Source: Deferribacterales bacterium Deferri_01
GTDB lineage: Bacteria > Chrysiogenota > Deferribacteres > Deferribacterales > Geovibrionaceae
NCBI GenBank assembly: GCA_001603805.1
Contig: LUZY01000014.1
Coordinates: 1 to 64,000, forward strand
DNA length: 64,000 bases
Reading direction: 5' to 3'
Shown here one piece after another: positions 28,931 to 39,481 of the stretch. The position numbers and the translations under genes are program-made. Each line of letters begins with the position of its first letter. The first letter of the stretch is position 1. The notes beneath the pieces were generated by a model. The model was not told where the DNA came from. It saw nothing but the letters and a program-made list of their open reading frames with translations, and did not search any database.

Positions 28931-30259
28931 CTATTTACCGATGCAAAAACTTCTGAAAATATTTGACAATATTTCCTCAGTATAAGATTCACCTGTAATT
29001 TCAGATAAAATGTTCAGGCTGTCACGCAGCTCAAAAGATAAGGAGTCCAGATCATCACACCCCATCTCTTTGATTTCTTCAAGGGAGGCAAGCATACGCT
29101 GAAAGCCATTCTTCTGTCTTTCATTTACAGCTATAGCATGTTCATGAATCTGTGAGTCCTCTTCTGATATAAAAGACTCAAGAATACTCATAAACTCGTG
29201 AACATTCTCACCTGTTTTTATTGAAATACAAATATCCGTCGGATGGTCATACTTTTTCAAATCAGCCTTATTACCCACAATCACACGTTTTGCGTCTTTA
29301 GTCTTTTCCAAAACAAGCCTGTCTTCATCTGTAAGTTCTGCGGAGAGATCAAGGACAACGATAACTATGTGAGAGCTTTCCACCCGCTCAAGAGACCTCT
29401 CAATTCCTGCTTTTTCCACAAAGTCTTCTGTGTGGCGGATACCTGCGGTATCAACAATTTTTACAGGGTGTCCCGCCAGTGTCATATCCGCATCTATGAA
29501 ATCCCTCGTAGTGCCGGGTATGTCAGAGACAATCGCTCTGTTCTCTTTAAGCAGGCAGTTGAGTATCGATGATTTGCCCACGTTCGGGCGTCCGGCTATG
29601 GAAACATAAACAGAATCGTTCACAGACTTAAGCACAGAATAGCTTTTCACCAGTGATGCAAGTTCAATTTCAATCAGACCGTATTTGGTGAATATATAGT
29701 CTAACTCACGGTCAGAAAGATCCTCTTCGGGAAAATCTATATACGCTTCAACAACTGTGAGGACATCTACATAAAGATTTTTCAGACTTTGGATCTGGCT
29801 TTTAAGCCCGCCTTTAAGCTGGTTGTATGAATAAAACAAACCAGCTTCAGATTTGGCGGAAATCATCTCCTCCACAGCCTCAGCCTGAGAAAGATCTATC
29901 TTGCCGTTGATAAACGCTCTTCTGGTAAATTCACCGGGTTCAGCAAACCGCATCCCAAGAGACAGAAAAGAACCTAAGGCACTTTTGATAATAAGCGGAT
30001 TGCCGTGGAAGGATATCTCAAGAACATCCTCACCTGTATACGAATTAGGGGATTTAAAGTAATAGAAGATAACATCATCCTGCACCCTGCCGTCATTAAA
30101 CAGAGCATGATAAACAATGCGTGGTTCAGGAGCCTGAAAGGTTTTGCCGTTTTGCTTTCTAAGATATTCCAGAGCCTTCAGGCAGCCGGAGCCGGAAATG
30201 CGCAGAACGGTTACGGCGGAACGGATAACGGGAGTTATAGGGGCAACTATCGTATCCAT
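28931..30259 (-). CDS. mnmE: tRNA modification GTPase MnmE (TrmE)
   Basis: GTPase partner of MnmG. The 442 residues hold the N-terminal formyl-THF-binding domain (DTIVAPITPVIRSAVTVLRISG), the helical region (ISAKSEAGLFYSYNQLKG) and the inserted G domain (G1 GRPNVGKSS, G3 DTAGI, G4 NKAD). It ends in the hallmark C-terminal motif CIGK. It lies 15 bases after folD's partner region and upstream of the mnmG unit. Confidence 0.97.
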   Translation of the reverse strand: MDTIVAPITPVIRSAVTVLRISGSGCLKALEYLRKQNGKTFQAPEPRIVYHALFNDGRVQDDVIFYYFKSPNSYTGEDVLEISFHGNPLIIKSALGSFLSLGMRFAEPGEFTRRAFINGKIDLSQAEAVEEMISAKSEAGLFYSYNQLKGGLKSQIQSLKNLYVDVLTVVEAYIDFPEEDLSDRELDYIFTKYGLIEIELASLVKSYSVLKSVNDSVYVSIAGRPNVGKSSILNCLLKENRAIVSDIPGTTRDFIDADMTLAGHPVKIVDTAGIRHTEDFVEKAGIERSLERVESSHIVIVVLDLSAELTDEDRLVLEKTKDAKRVIVGNKADLKKYDHPTDICISIKTGENVHEFMSILESFISEEDSQIHEHAIAVNERQKNGFQRMLASLEEIKEMGCDDLDSLSFELRDSLNILSEITGESYTEEILSNIFRSFCIGK

Positions 30260-30274
30260 TCCGCATATACCCTA

Positions 30275-31120
30275 TTAAAGTGTTTTCTCAAATGCTTTAA
30301 GCGTGTTGCTGAGAAGCATGGCTATGGTCATAGGACCGACACCGCCGGGAACAGGAGTAATATATGAAGCCTTAGTGTAAACAGCTTCATAATCCACATC
30401 GCCCACAAGCTTATCATTCAGCCTGTTTATTCCAACATCTATAATAACAGCACCATCACTGACCATATCAGCAGTGACAAAGTTTGCCTTCCCGATTGCA
30501 GCAACAATAATATCTGACTTACGGCATATATCTTTAATGTTTTTTGTGCGGGAGTGACATATGGTAACTGTAGCGTTTGCTTTTATGAGGAGTGCAGCCA
30601 TCGGCTTACCGACAATATTGCTCCTGCCGAGGACAGCAACATTTTTGCCGCTGAGTTCTATGCCGTATTCTTCAAACATAACCATAACACCTGCCGGAGT
30701 GCATGGAGCGAGTGCATCCTCACCTATATTAAGAAGACCCACATTCACAGGGTGGAAGCCGTCAACATCCTTTTCAGGCTTGATAGCGTAAAGAACCTTT
30801 TTCTCATCAATCTGTTTGGGCAGCGGAAGCTGAACAAGGATACCGTTGATAGTATCATCGTTGTTATACTGCTCAACACGGGCGAGAAGCTCGTCTGTAG
30901 TTGTAGTATCAGGCATTCTGTCTACTATGGATTTAAAGCCGGCTTCTTCACAGGCCTTGTTTTTCATGCGGACATAAACCTGACTTGCGGGATCTTCACC
31001 CACAAGGATAACGGCAAGACCGGGCACCCGTCCGGTTTTGTCTTTGAATTCTGCTGCTTTCTCTTTAAGACCGTTTCTGATCTTCTGTGCCAGCTCTTTT
31101 CCGTCAATCTTCGTCGGCAT
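30275..31120 (-). CDS. folD: FolD, methylene-THF dehydrogenase/cyclohydrolase
   Basis: Bifunctional enzyme of one-carbon metabolism. 281 residues with both FolD signatures: CEEAGFKSIVDRMPD with NGILVQLPLPKQIDEKKVL, and the NADP site VAVLGRSNIVGKPMAALL, ending in TPVPGGVGPMTIAMLLSNT. It lies 15 bases upstream of mnmE and 79 bases downstream of gyrA, with the gyrA terminator between. Confidence 0.98.
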   Translation of the reverse strand: MPTKIDGKELAQKIRNGLKEKAAEFKDKTGRVPGLAVILVGEDPASQVYVRMKNKACEEAGFKSIVDRMPDTTTTDELLARVEQYNNDDTINGILVQLPLPKQIDEKKVLYAIKPEKDVDGFHPVNVGLLNIGEDALAPCTPAGVMVMFEEYGIELSGKNVAVLGRSNIVGKPMAALLIKANATVTICHSRTKNIKDICRKSDIIVAAIGKANFVTADMVSDGAVIIDVGINRLNDKLVGDVDYEAVYTKASYITPVPGGVGPMTIAMLLSNTLKAFEKTL

Positions 31121-31164
31121 TGCATTATCTCCTTTGTTTAAAGGTTTTGTTTAATAAAAGTCAG

Positions 31165-31188
31165 GGGAAAGCCTTTCAGGGCTTTCCC
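31165..31188 (-). terminator. Terminator after gyrA
   Basis: Arms GGGAAAGCC (31165-31173) and GGCTTTCCC (31180-31188), followed on the minus strand by CTGACTTTTATT. It separates gyrA from folD. Confidence 0.8.
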
Positions 31189-31199
31189 GCTTGATAGTT

Positions 31200-33632
31200 T
31201 TATTCTTCTTCCTCAGCATCTTCTTCTTTGACTGTTGCGAAGGATATAATTCTGTCTTCATCGGTGGACATGAGTTTAACACCCTGAGTGTCCCTGCCCA
31301 TGACGGGGATTTCCTTAACAGAGAGTCTGATAATTTTGCCGCCCTTTGTGATCAGCATAACATCATCCTCTTCATTTACCTGTTTAGCACCGCAGACAAG
31401 ACCTGTTTTCGGGCTTACCTTGCAGAGTTTAACACCCTTTCCGCCCCTTGTCTGGAGCCTGTAATCGGCCACAAGAGAGCATTTTCCGTAACCGTATTCG
31501 GTCACATTAAGAATATAAGGGTGTCCGGTGAGAACTTCCATAGAAACTACTTCGTCAGCATCTTCCAGATTAATTCCTCTCACACCTGTTGCTGCCCTGC
31601 CCATGGCACGGACATCAAGGGAGCTGAACTGTATGGTCTTGCCGTTTCTGGTAGCAAGGAAAATACTGTCGTTATCTGTAGTAACGTCAGCAGCCATAAT
31701 TTCATCACCATCACGGAGTTTAAGGGCAATCATGCCGCTTCTTCCGCTTTTGAAGTCCATGACGGGGGTTTTCTTAACAACACCGAGCTTAGTTGACATA
31801 AAAAGATATTTCTCGTTGTCTGCTTCGCTCAGTGTGACTACAGAGGCAAGGTTCTCTTCTTTATCAAAGGTAAGCAGGTTGCTAAGGTGTCTGCCCTTGG
31901 TGTCCCTTGCACTTTCCGGTATTTCGTAAACTTTAAGGAAGTGGATTTTACCTGTGTTGGTAAAGAAGAATACCTTAGCATGGTTGGTGGTAACCAGCAT
32001 TCTTTCTGCAAAGTCGTCACCTTTACTCTTAGCACCGCTCTTGCCTTTTCCGCCGCGCTTCTGCGCCACGAAGTTGTCAAGGAGAGTACGTTTAATGTAT
32101 CCGTTGTGGGTGATGGTCACAACTGTTTCGCTGTCAGGGATGAGGTCTTCCATGTTGAATTCCCCTGCGGCTGCAACTATTTCAGTTCTTCTTTCATCAC
32201 CGTATTTTTCCTTAACTTCGTTAAGTTCATCACGGATAACACCCATCATGATACTTCTGCTGCCGAGGATGCTTGTATAGTATTCTATGTCTTTTAAGGT
32301 TTCTTCATATTCAGCCTGAAGCTTTTCGATCTCAAGACCTGTAAGCTTGCTGAGTCTCATTTCAAGTATAGCCTGACTCTGGGCATCGCTGAAGCTGAAA
32401 GCCTCTTTCAGTTTGAGTTTTGCTTCCGGCGTGTCTTTAGATGTTTTGATAAGTCTGATGACTTCATCAATGTTTTCAACCGCCTTTATCAAGCCTTCTA
32501 AAATATGTAGACGTCTTTCAGCTTTATCAAGAAGGTAGCGTGTTCTACGGGTTACAACCACAACCCTGTGATCCAGAAACGCTTCAAGTATCTTCTGAAG
32601 TGTGAGGGTCTGAGGTCTGCCGTCAACAATCGCCACCATATTCATGCCGAAAGTTGTCTGCATCTGGGTGTATTTATAGAGCTGATTAAGAAGAACATCC
32701 GGCATCTGCTCACGTTTAAGCTCAATAACCACACGTATTCCGTCACGGTCAGACTCATCACGGAGATCAGAAATTCCCGTAACAACCTTATCACGCACCA
32801 GTTCGGCTATTTTTTCTATGAGAAGAGCCTTATTCACCTGATAAGGCAGCTCATCAACAACGATCATTTCCTTACCGGTTTTAGTCTCTTCTATATGGCT
32901 TTTGGCTCTTATGGTTATGGAGCCTCTGCCTGTTTTATATGCCTTGTAGATATCCTCACGCCCGAGAATCATACCCGCAGTGGGGAAATCCGGTCCTTTG
33001 ATAACAGAAAAAATATCGTCTTCGGTGTATTCTTCGTTATCTATCATGAGCATAAGGGCGTCTATAGTTTCTGTGAGGTTATGGGGAGGAATATTGGTAG
33101 CCATGCCGACAGCAATACCGCTTGTCCCGTTAACAAGGAGATTAGGTATCCTCGTGGGGAAAACGGATGGTTCCTGCATCGAACCGTCGTAGTTGTCGGT
33201 AAAGTCAACTGTATCCTTATCGAGATCGCTCACAAACTCATCGCTGATTTTTGAAAGCCTTACCTCGGTGTACCTCATGGCAGCAGCACGGTCTCCGTCA
33301 ACAGAGCCGAAGTTACCCTGACCATCCACAAGCGGATAGCGGAGTGAGAAATCCTGCGCCATACGGACCACTGTGTCATAAACAGCGGAATCACCGTGGG
33401 GGTGGTACTTACCTATAACATCACCGACGATACGTGCGGATTTTTTATAAGGTTTGTTATAATAAACACCCATCTCGTGCATGGCGAAAAGGGAACGTCT
33501 GTGAACGGGCTTCAGACCGTCCCGCACATCAGGCAAAGCTCTTCCCACGATAACGCTCATGGCGTAATCGAGGTAGCTGTCCTTGAGAGAGTCCTCAATA
33601 TTAAGATTGATAATTCCTTTATTTTCCATCAT
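31200..33632 (-). CDS. gyrA: DNA gyrase subunit A
   Basis: Breakage-reunion subunit that introduces negative supercoils. The 810 residues show the active-site Tyr in [37 protein letters not shown], and the gyrase-specific GyrA-box QKRGGKG in the C-terminal beta-pinwheel, which distinguishes it from ParC. It ends in an acidic tail (EEDAEEEE). It starts 4 bases after the gyrB stop, with AGGTGA ahead. Confidence 0.98.
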   Translation of the reverse strand: MMENKGIINLNIEDSLKDSYLDYAMSVIVGRALPDVRDGLKPVHRRSLFAMHEMGVYYNKPYKKSARIVGDVIGKYHPHGDSAVYDTVVRMAQDFSLRYPLVDGQGNFGSVDGDRAAAMRYTEVRLSKISDEFVSDLDKDTVDFTDNYDGSMQEPSVFPTRIPNLLVNGTSGIAVGMATNIPPHNLTETIDALMLMIDNEEYTEDDIFSVIKGPDFPTAGMILGREDIYKAYKTGRGSITIRAKSHIEETKTGKEMIVVDELPYQVNKALLIEKIAELVRDKVVTGISDLRDESDRDGIRVVIELKREQMPDVLLNQLYKYTQMQTTFGMNMVAIVDGRPQTLTLQKILEAFLDHRVVVVTRRTRYLLDKAERRLHILEGLIKAVENIDEVIRLIKTSKDTPEAKLKLKEAFSFSDAQSQAILEMRLSKLTGLEIEKLQAEYEETLKDIEYYTSILGSRSIMMGVIRDELNEVKEKYGDERRTEIVAAAGEFNMEDLIPDSETVVTITHNGYIKRTLLDNFVAQKRGGKGKSGAKSKGDDFAERMLVTTNHAKVFFFTNTGKIHFLKVYEIPESARDTKGRHLSNLLTFDKEENLASVVTLSEADNEKYLFMSTKLGVVKKTPVMDFKSGRSGMIALKLRDGDEIMAADVTTDNDSIFLATRNGKTIQFSSLDVRAMGRAATGVRGINLEDADEVVSMEVLTGHPYILNVTEYGYGKCSLVADYRLQTRGGKGVKLCKVSPKTGLVCGAKQVNEEDDVMLITKGGKIIRLSVKEIPVMGRDTQGVKLMSTDEDRIISFATVKEEDAEEEE

Positions 33633-33636
33633 TCAC

Positions 33637-36006
<2,370 letters not shown>

Positions 36007-36045
36007 TCACCTGACTATTTATTTCAAAACTGCGGATAAAACCGC

Positions 36046-36066
36046 AAAAACGGGCAATCAAGCCCG
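36046..36066 (-). terminator. Terminator between recF and gyrB
   Basis: Arms CGGGC (36051-36055) and GCCCG (36062-36066) with a 5-base U-run on the minus strand. A second small inverted repeat (TGCGG/CCGCA, 36031-36045) follows. Likely a weak terminator, so gyrB probably has its own promoter. Confidence 0.6.
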
Positions 36067-36095
36067 CAATGTATTAGTGAGCGTGCGAACTGGGT

Positions 36096-37103
36096 TCACA
36101 GCCCTATAGTACGTATATCCTTGAATATACGGTTTTTTACACCTGTCATTATGACCTGCCTTTCACCTGAAAATATGGAAAAGAAGGCAGCTGAACGTTT
36201 TTCATCTAAACCTGCTTCAAAATCATCTAAAAGGGTTATTATATCAATTTTGAGCATTTCTTCAACATCTAATAAAATTGCTGATAAAACAAGAAGCTCA
36301 AATGTTTTTTTCTGACCGTAGGATGAAAATTTATCATAAATTCTTCCTGTGTTCCTGCTGTAAAACCTGTCTCTGTGGATTCCGTAAAGGCATCTTGCCG
36401 CAGAAGCTTCTTTGTTAAGGACATCTAAATTGCCGTTGTTAGTCACATAATCCAGAGTAAAAAATTCATCTGAACCCCCAAAATCATTGTACATAACCTG
36501 AAGACGGGAATTTATCATATCGGTTGCAGCTTTTCTCCTTAAAGAAATTTTACTGCACATTTCGATAATTTTCTCATTTACTGTGTCAATGTAGTTTTTA
36601 TCCGGTCTCTGTTTCTGAAGTTCTGCTGTTTTCTGGGAGATGAGGCGATTATAGTACCTGAGATCGAAAATATGTGCCCTCTCGCGGTAGAAGCATAGGC
36701 GATCAATGTAGTTCCGCCTCACCTTCTGGTCCTTCGCTAAAATCGTGCTTGTATCAGGCGAGAAACAAAAAACAGGACTGGATGCAAGATATTCAGGAAT
36801 ATCTAAAACGCAGACACCGTTTTTTTTCAGCGTCCTTGCATCCTCAAAAAAATAAATCAACCCGCCTGAATCGTCTGCAGAGGAGTAAGATGCCTCAATG
36901 CGCAGAAAATCTGCTCCGAAACTTGTTACACTTTTCGGTGAAGGCTCTTTGAAGCTTTTGAGGTTGAGGAGAAGATAAACGGCTTCGACAACACTTGTTT
37001 TGCCGGAGCCGTTTTCGCCCTCTATGAAAGTTGCCTTGTCAAAAATAAATTTTGAGTCGGCATGGCATCGGAAATTCTGTAAACGGATACTCTCTATCAG
37101 CAT
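36096..37103 (-). CDS. recF: DNA replication and repair protein RecF
   Basis: SMC-like ATPase that loads RecA at gaps. 335 residues with the N-terminal RLQNFRCHADSKFIF, Walker A GENGSGKTSV, and the C-terminal ATPase end TLLDDFEAGLDEKRSAAFF (signature/Walker B region with DD). Slightly short for the family (about 360). Its ATG shares one base with the dnaN stop. Confidence 0.95.
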   Translation of the reverse strand: MLIESIRLQNFRCHADSKFIFDKATFIEGENGSGKTSVVEAVYLLLNLKSFKEPSPKSVTSFGADFLRIEASYSSADDSGGLIYFFEDARTLKKNGVCVLDIPEYLASSPVFCFSPDTSTILAKDQKVRRNYIDRLCFYRERAHIFDLRYYNRLISQKTAELQKQRPDKNYIDTVNEKIIEMCSKISLRRKAATDMINSRLQVMYNDFGGSDEFFTLDYVTNNGNLDVLNKEASAARCLYGIHRDRFYSRNTGRIYDKFSSYGQKKTFELLVLSAILLDVEEMLKIDIITLLDDFEAGLDEKRSAAFFSIFSGERQVIMTGVKNRIFKDIRTIGL

Positions 37104-38209
37104 CAGAACTTATCGATGGAGATTGGAACCACCAGATATTTGTACGATTCATCCTCCGGGAGGATAACCGCCGGACTTCTTCTTCCCTGCATTTCAAGGG
37201 AGAAATATTCAGAATTGATGTTTGTCACGATCTCAAGCATGTGGCGTGCATTGAAAATAATATCCATGTCCTCGCCGTTGTAGATTATGTCATCCATCGT
37301 TTCATGCCCCTGACCATACTCGGTTTCAAGGCTGTTTATCGAAAGATTTCCGTTGTTGAAAGAGAGAACAACACCGTGAGTAATTTCACTGGTGATTGCA
37401 GATACTCTTCTTACAACCTCAACAAATGCCTTAGTGTTTATCTTAGCCTTGATGGGGTATTCGGCTTCAAAGAGTTTGGTAATGCTCTTGATATATTTTT
37501 CTATCAGCTTAGAGTAAATAACAATGTCGCCGACTTTGAAAAGAACCTGCTTCTTATCGGTTTCAACATCCACAAACTCGGTTATATCAAGGATTTTCAT
37601 CAGTTCCATGATGGTTTTTTTAGGAATGTTTATGGTAAATTCGTCTGAAAATTCCTCTTCAAATCCCGCTTTGGAAGTGGCTATCCTCTGAAAGTCAGCA
37701 GCAGAAATTTCCAGTCTGTTGCCGTAAACACTGAAATGCGCTCCGGTGTACTCAATTTTTGATGAGTCATTGGAAATGCAGAATGCAGTTCTTTTAAGAA
37801 GGGTCTGAAGAGTTTCGCTCTTCACCTTGATAAAATATTCAGGCTTGATTTCTGACATAGTCGGAAACATCTCAGGGCTTATGGTCGAAAGACGAAAGCT
37901 TGATTTTCCGGATTTTATGTTCAGCTTTGAACCGTCATGATAGAAGTCAACAACAGCGCCTTCAGGAAGCTCCTTCAGGATATCCATCAGTTTTTTGCCT
38001 GAGACGGTTGCAGAACCTATTTCTTCCACTGCTGCTTTGAGCGAGCCGGAAAAACCTATCTGCATATTTGTTGAACGAAGGCTGAGAGTATCGCTTTCAG
38101 CATCGATCAGGATGTTTTGAAGTACCGTATTCAGGTTCTTCGGGCTGGTGTAGCTGTTTGCATATTGGACGAAAGGGAAGATATCGTCCCTGACAACTTT
38201 AAACCTCAT
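37103..38209 (-). CDS. dnaN: DNA polymerase III beta subunit (sliding clamp)
   Basis: Ring-shaped processivity clamp. 368 residues in three similar domains, beginning MRFKVVRDDIFPFVQYA and containing GKKLMDILKELPEG and the terminal YLVVPISIDKF. It is first in the dnaN-recF-gyrB-gyrA cluster. dnaA, which often lies upstream, is replaced by a divergent spacer and a tandem-Hfq gene. Confidence 0.97.
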   Translation of the reverse strand: MRFKVVRDDIFPFVQYANSYTSPKNLNTVLQNILIDAESDTLSLRSTNMQIGFSGSLKAAVEEIGSATVSGKKLMDILKELPEGAVVDFYHDGSKLNIKSGKSSFRLSTISPEMFPTMSEIKPEYFIKVKSETLQTLLKRTAFCISNDSSKIEYTGAHFSVYGNRLEISAADFQRIATSKAGFEEEFSDEFTINIPKKTIMELMKILDITEFVDVETDKKQVLFKVGDIVIYSKLIEKYIKSITKLFEAEYPIKAKINTKAFVEVVRRVSAITSEITHGVVLSFNNGNLSINSLETEYGQGHETMDDIIYNGEDMDIIFNARHMLEIVTNINSEYFSLEMQGRRSPAVILPEDESYKYLVVPISIDKF

Positions 38210-38253
38210 GGACTCCCCTGCTTTATATATTAATGTAATTTTAATAGTACATA

Positions 38254-38282
38254 ATAATAGGGTATCTTGAAACTGTTTACAA
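38254..38282 (-). promoter_or_regulatory. dnaN promoter
   Basis: On the minus strand: TTGTAA (38282-38277), 17-base spacer, TATTAT (38259-38254), 45 bases before the dnaN ATG. Confidence 0.65.
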
Positions 38283-38453
38283 GTGATATTTAGCCTTGTC
38301 TGTTAAGGTTTTCGGTGTTGAAAAGTTCTGTGGTAAATTACTGATCTTTTTTCAACATTATACAGTAAAATGAATTATTATGGTTGAAATATCCTTCTAA
38401 TGTTTATATCTATATGATTATTCCCAAACAGATCACGCATGTTCAACACATTT

Positions 38454-38482
38454 TTGACATTATTGATTTGTGTTGGTATATT
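38454..38482 (+). promoter_or_regulatory. Promoter of the tandem-Hfq gene
   Basis: TTGACA (38454-38459), 17-base spacer, TATATT (38477-38482); near-consensus. The start of transcription would lie near 38489, about 50 bases before the ATG. Confidence 0.8.
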
Positions 38483-38540
38483 ACGTTAAAGCCCGGATAC
38501 GGGACATATTATTACTCTTTGAGTTTACAAGGCAGGGAAA

Positions 38541-39044
38541 ATGTCTATTTATGCCCAGATTGAATTTGTGTTCATGCACAATGCGAGGAATAAGAACGTT
38601 CCCTTGATGTTCATTATGAGGAACAAGGAACGCTTCAGGGGAAAAATTGTGGATTTCGATCAGTATCATTTCATTATAGACGATGCTGACATCAAAATTC
38701 TTCTTTCCAAGAGAGACATCGCAACAGTTGCTTCCGCCAGAACCGTAGTTGATATAGACTTCATCAGCAAAATTTATTACCACACCCATCAGGGCAAGCA
38801 TCCGAGACATACACGCCCTCCGATGCAGGATATTTTTCTGAACGAAGTCCGCAAATCCAAGTCACCTATTATAAGCTTTCTTACCAACGGTGTGAAGATA
38901 AGAGGCTCTCTCATAGGGTTTGACAACTACACGATACTCACCTCCTTTGAGGGAAGACAGCAGCTTCTTTATAAGAGTGCTATTTCAACAGTATTTCCCC
39001 TTTATCAGTACGGGGAAATCATAAAATACGATGACGAGAGATAA
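38541..39044 (+). CDS. Protein with two tandem Hfq (Sm-like) domains
   Basis: 167 residues. The second half (95-153) is clearly Hfq: MQDIFLNEVRKSKSPI, FLTNGVKIRGSLIGFDNYTIL, LLYKSAISTVFP. The first half (7-66) aligns to the same fold: VPLMFIMRNKERFRGKIVDFDQYHFII and KRDIATV. A His/Arg-rich linker joins them. In both copies the usual YKHAIST motif is altered (KRDIATV, YKSAISTV). The N-terminal Gln of the proximal RNA site survives in copy two. Likely an RNA chaperone acting on sRNA/mRNA; ring geometry would differ from hexameric Hfq. A receiver protein gene follows 3 bases later. Confidence 0.88.
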   Translation: MSIYAQIEFVFMHNARNKNVPLMFIMRNKERFRGKIVDFDQYHFIIDDADIKILLSKRDIATVASARTVVDIDFISKIYYHTHQGKHPRHTRPPMQDIFLNEVRKSKSPIISFLTNGVKIRGSLIGFDNYTILTSFEGRQQLLYKSAISTVFPLYQYGEIIKYDDER

Positions 39045-39047
39045 AGC

Positions 39048-39419
39048 ATGAAAGATATTAAGATTCTTGTCGTGGATGATGAAGAGCATACGAGGCTCGG
39101 TTATGCCGAAGTTCTTGAGATGGAAAACTTCAAAGTAAGTATGGCAGAAGACGCTCTTAAGGCAATTGAACTTCTTAAAGAAGAAAAGTTTGATATAGTT
39201 GTAACCGACCTCCGAATGCCTGAAATGGACGGACTTGCTTTCCTTGAAAGACTGAAACAGATCGATAAAAACGCAAAAGCAATAATGATAACGGCTTTCG
39301 GTTCATTTAAAACATATAAGAAAGCAACTGACGGCGGAGTCGTTATATACCTCAATAAGCCTGTACGTGCAGCCGAACTGATGGAAGCTGTGAATACTGT
39401 TATAGCAATGAAAGATTGA
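39048..39419 (+). CDS. Single-domain response regulator (CheY-like)
   Basis: 123 residues, receiver domain only: acidic pair ILVVDDEEHTR, phospho-acceptor VVTDLRMPEMDG, conserved Thr/Ser strand AIMITAFGS and Lys in YLNKPVRAAEL. It has no output domain, so it acts by protein contact or in a phosphorelay. It lies 3 bases after the tandem-Hfq gene and before a terminator, so the two probably share a transcript. Confidence 0.92.
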   Translation: MKDIKILVVDDEEHTRLGYAEVLEMENFKVSMAEDALKAIELLKEEKFDIVVTDLRMPEMDGLAFLERLKQIDKNAKAIMITAFGSFKTYKKATDGGVVIYLNKPVRAAELMEAVNTVIAMKD

Positions 39420-39446
39420 GACAGAATAAATAACTTATAAATAATC

Positions 39447-39481
39447 AGCCCCTTTCCTTCTTCAGGTCAGGGGCTTTGTTT
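39447..39481. terminator. Terminator between convergent genes
   Basis: Arms AGCCCCT (39447-39453) and AGGGGCT (39469-39475), followed by TTGTTTT on the plus strand. It ends the Hfq/receiver transcript and, from the other side, probably the RACo-like gene. Confidence 0.8.

Larger units (their letters stand above)
38210..38540. other. AT-rich divergent spacer, candidate origin or control region
   Basis: 331 bases between the divergent dnaN and tandem-Hfq genes. It holds two outward promoters and several GTTGAA/TTCAAC motifs, including an inverted pair TGTTGAAAAG (38314-38323) and CTTTTTTCAACA (38346-38357). Others are near 38382 and 38441. No match to TTATCCACA closer than two mismatches was found. 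Gene direction switches here, the pattern expected at a replication origin. Confidence 0.4.

Noticed and set aside
38210-38540. DnaA boxes
   Set aside because: Closest matches to TTATCCACA have two mismatches (for example TGTGGTAAA), so they are not counted.
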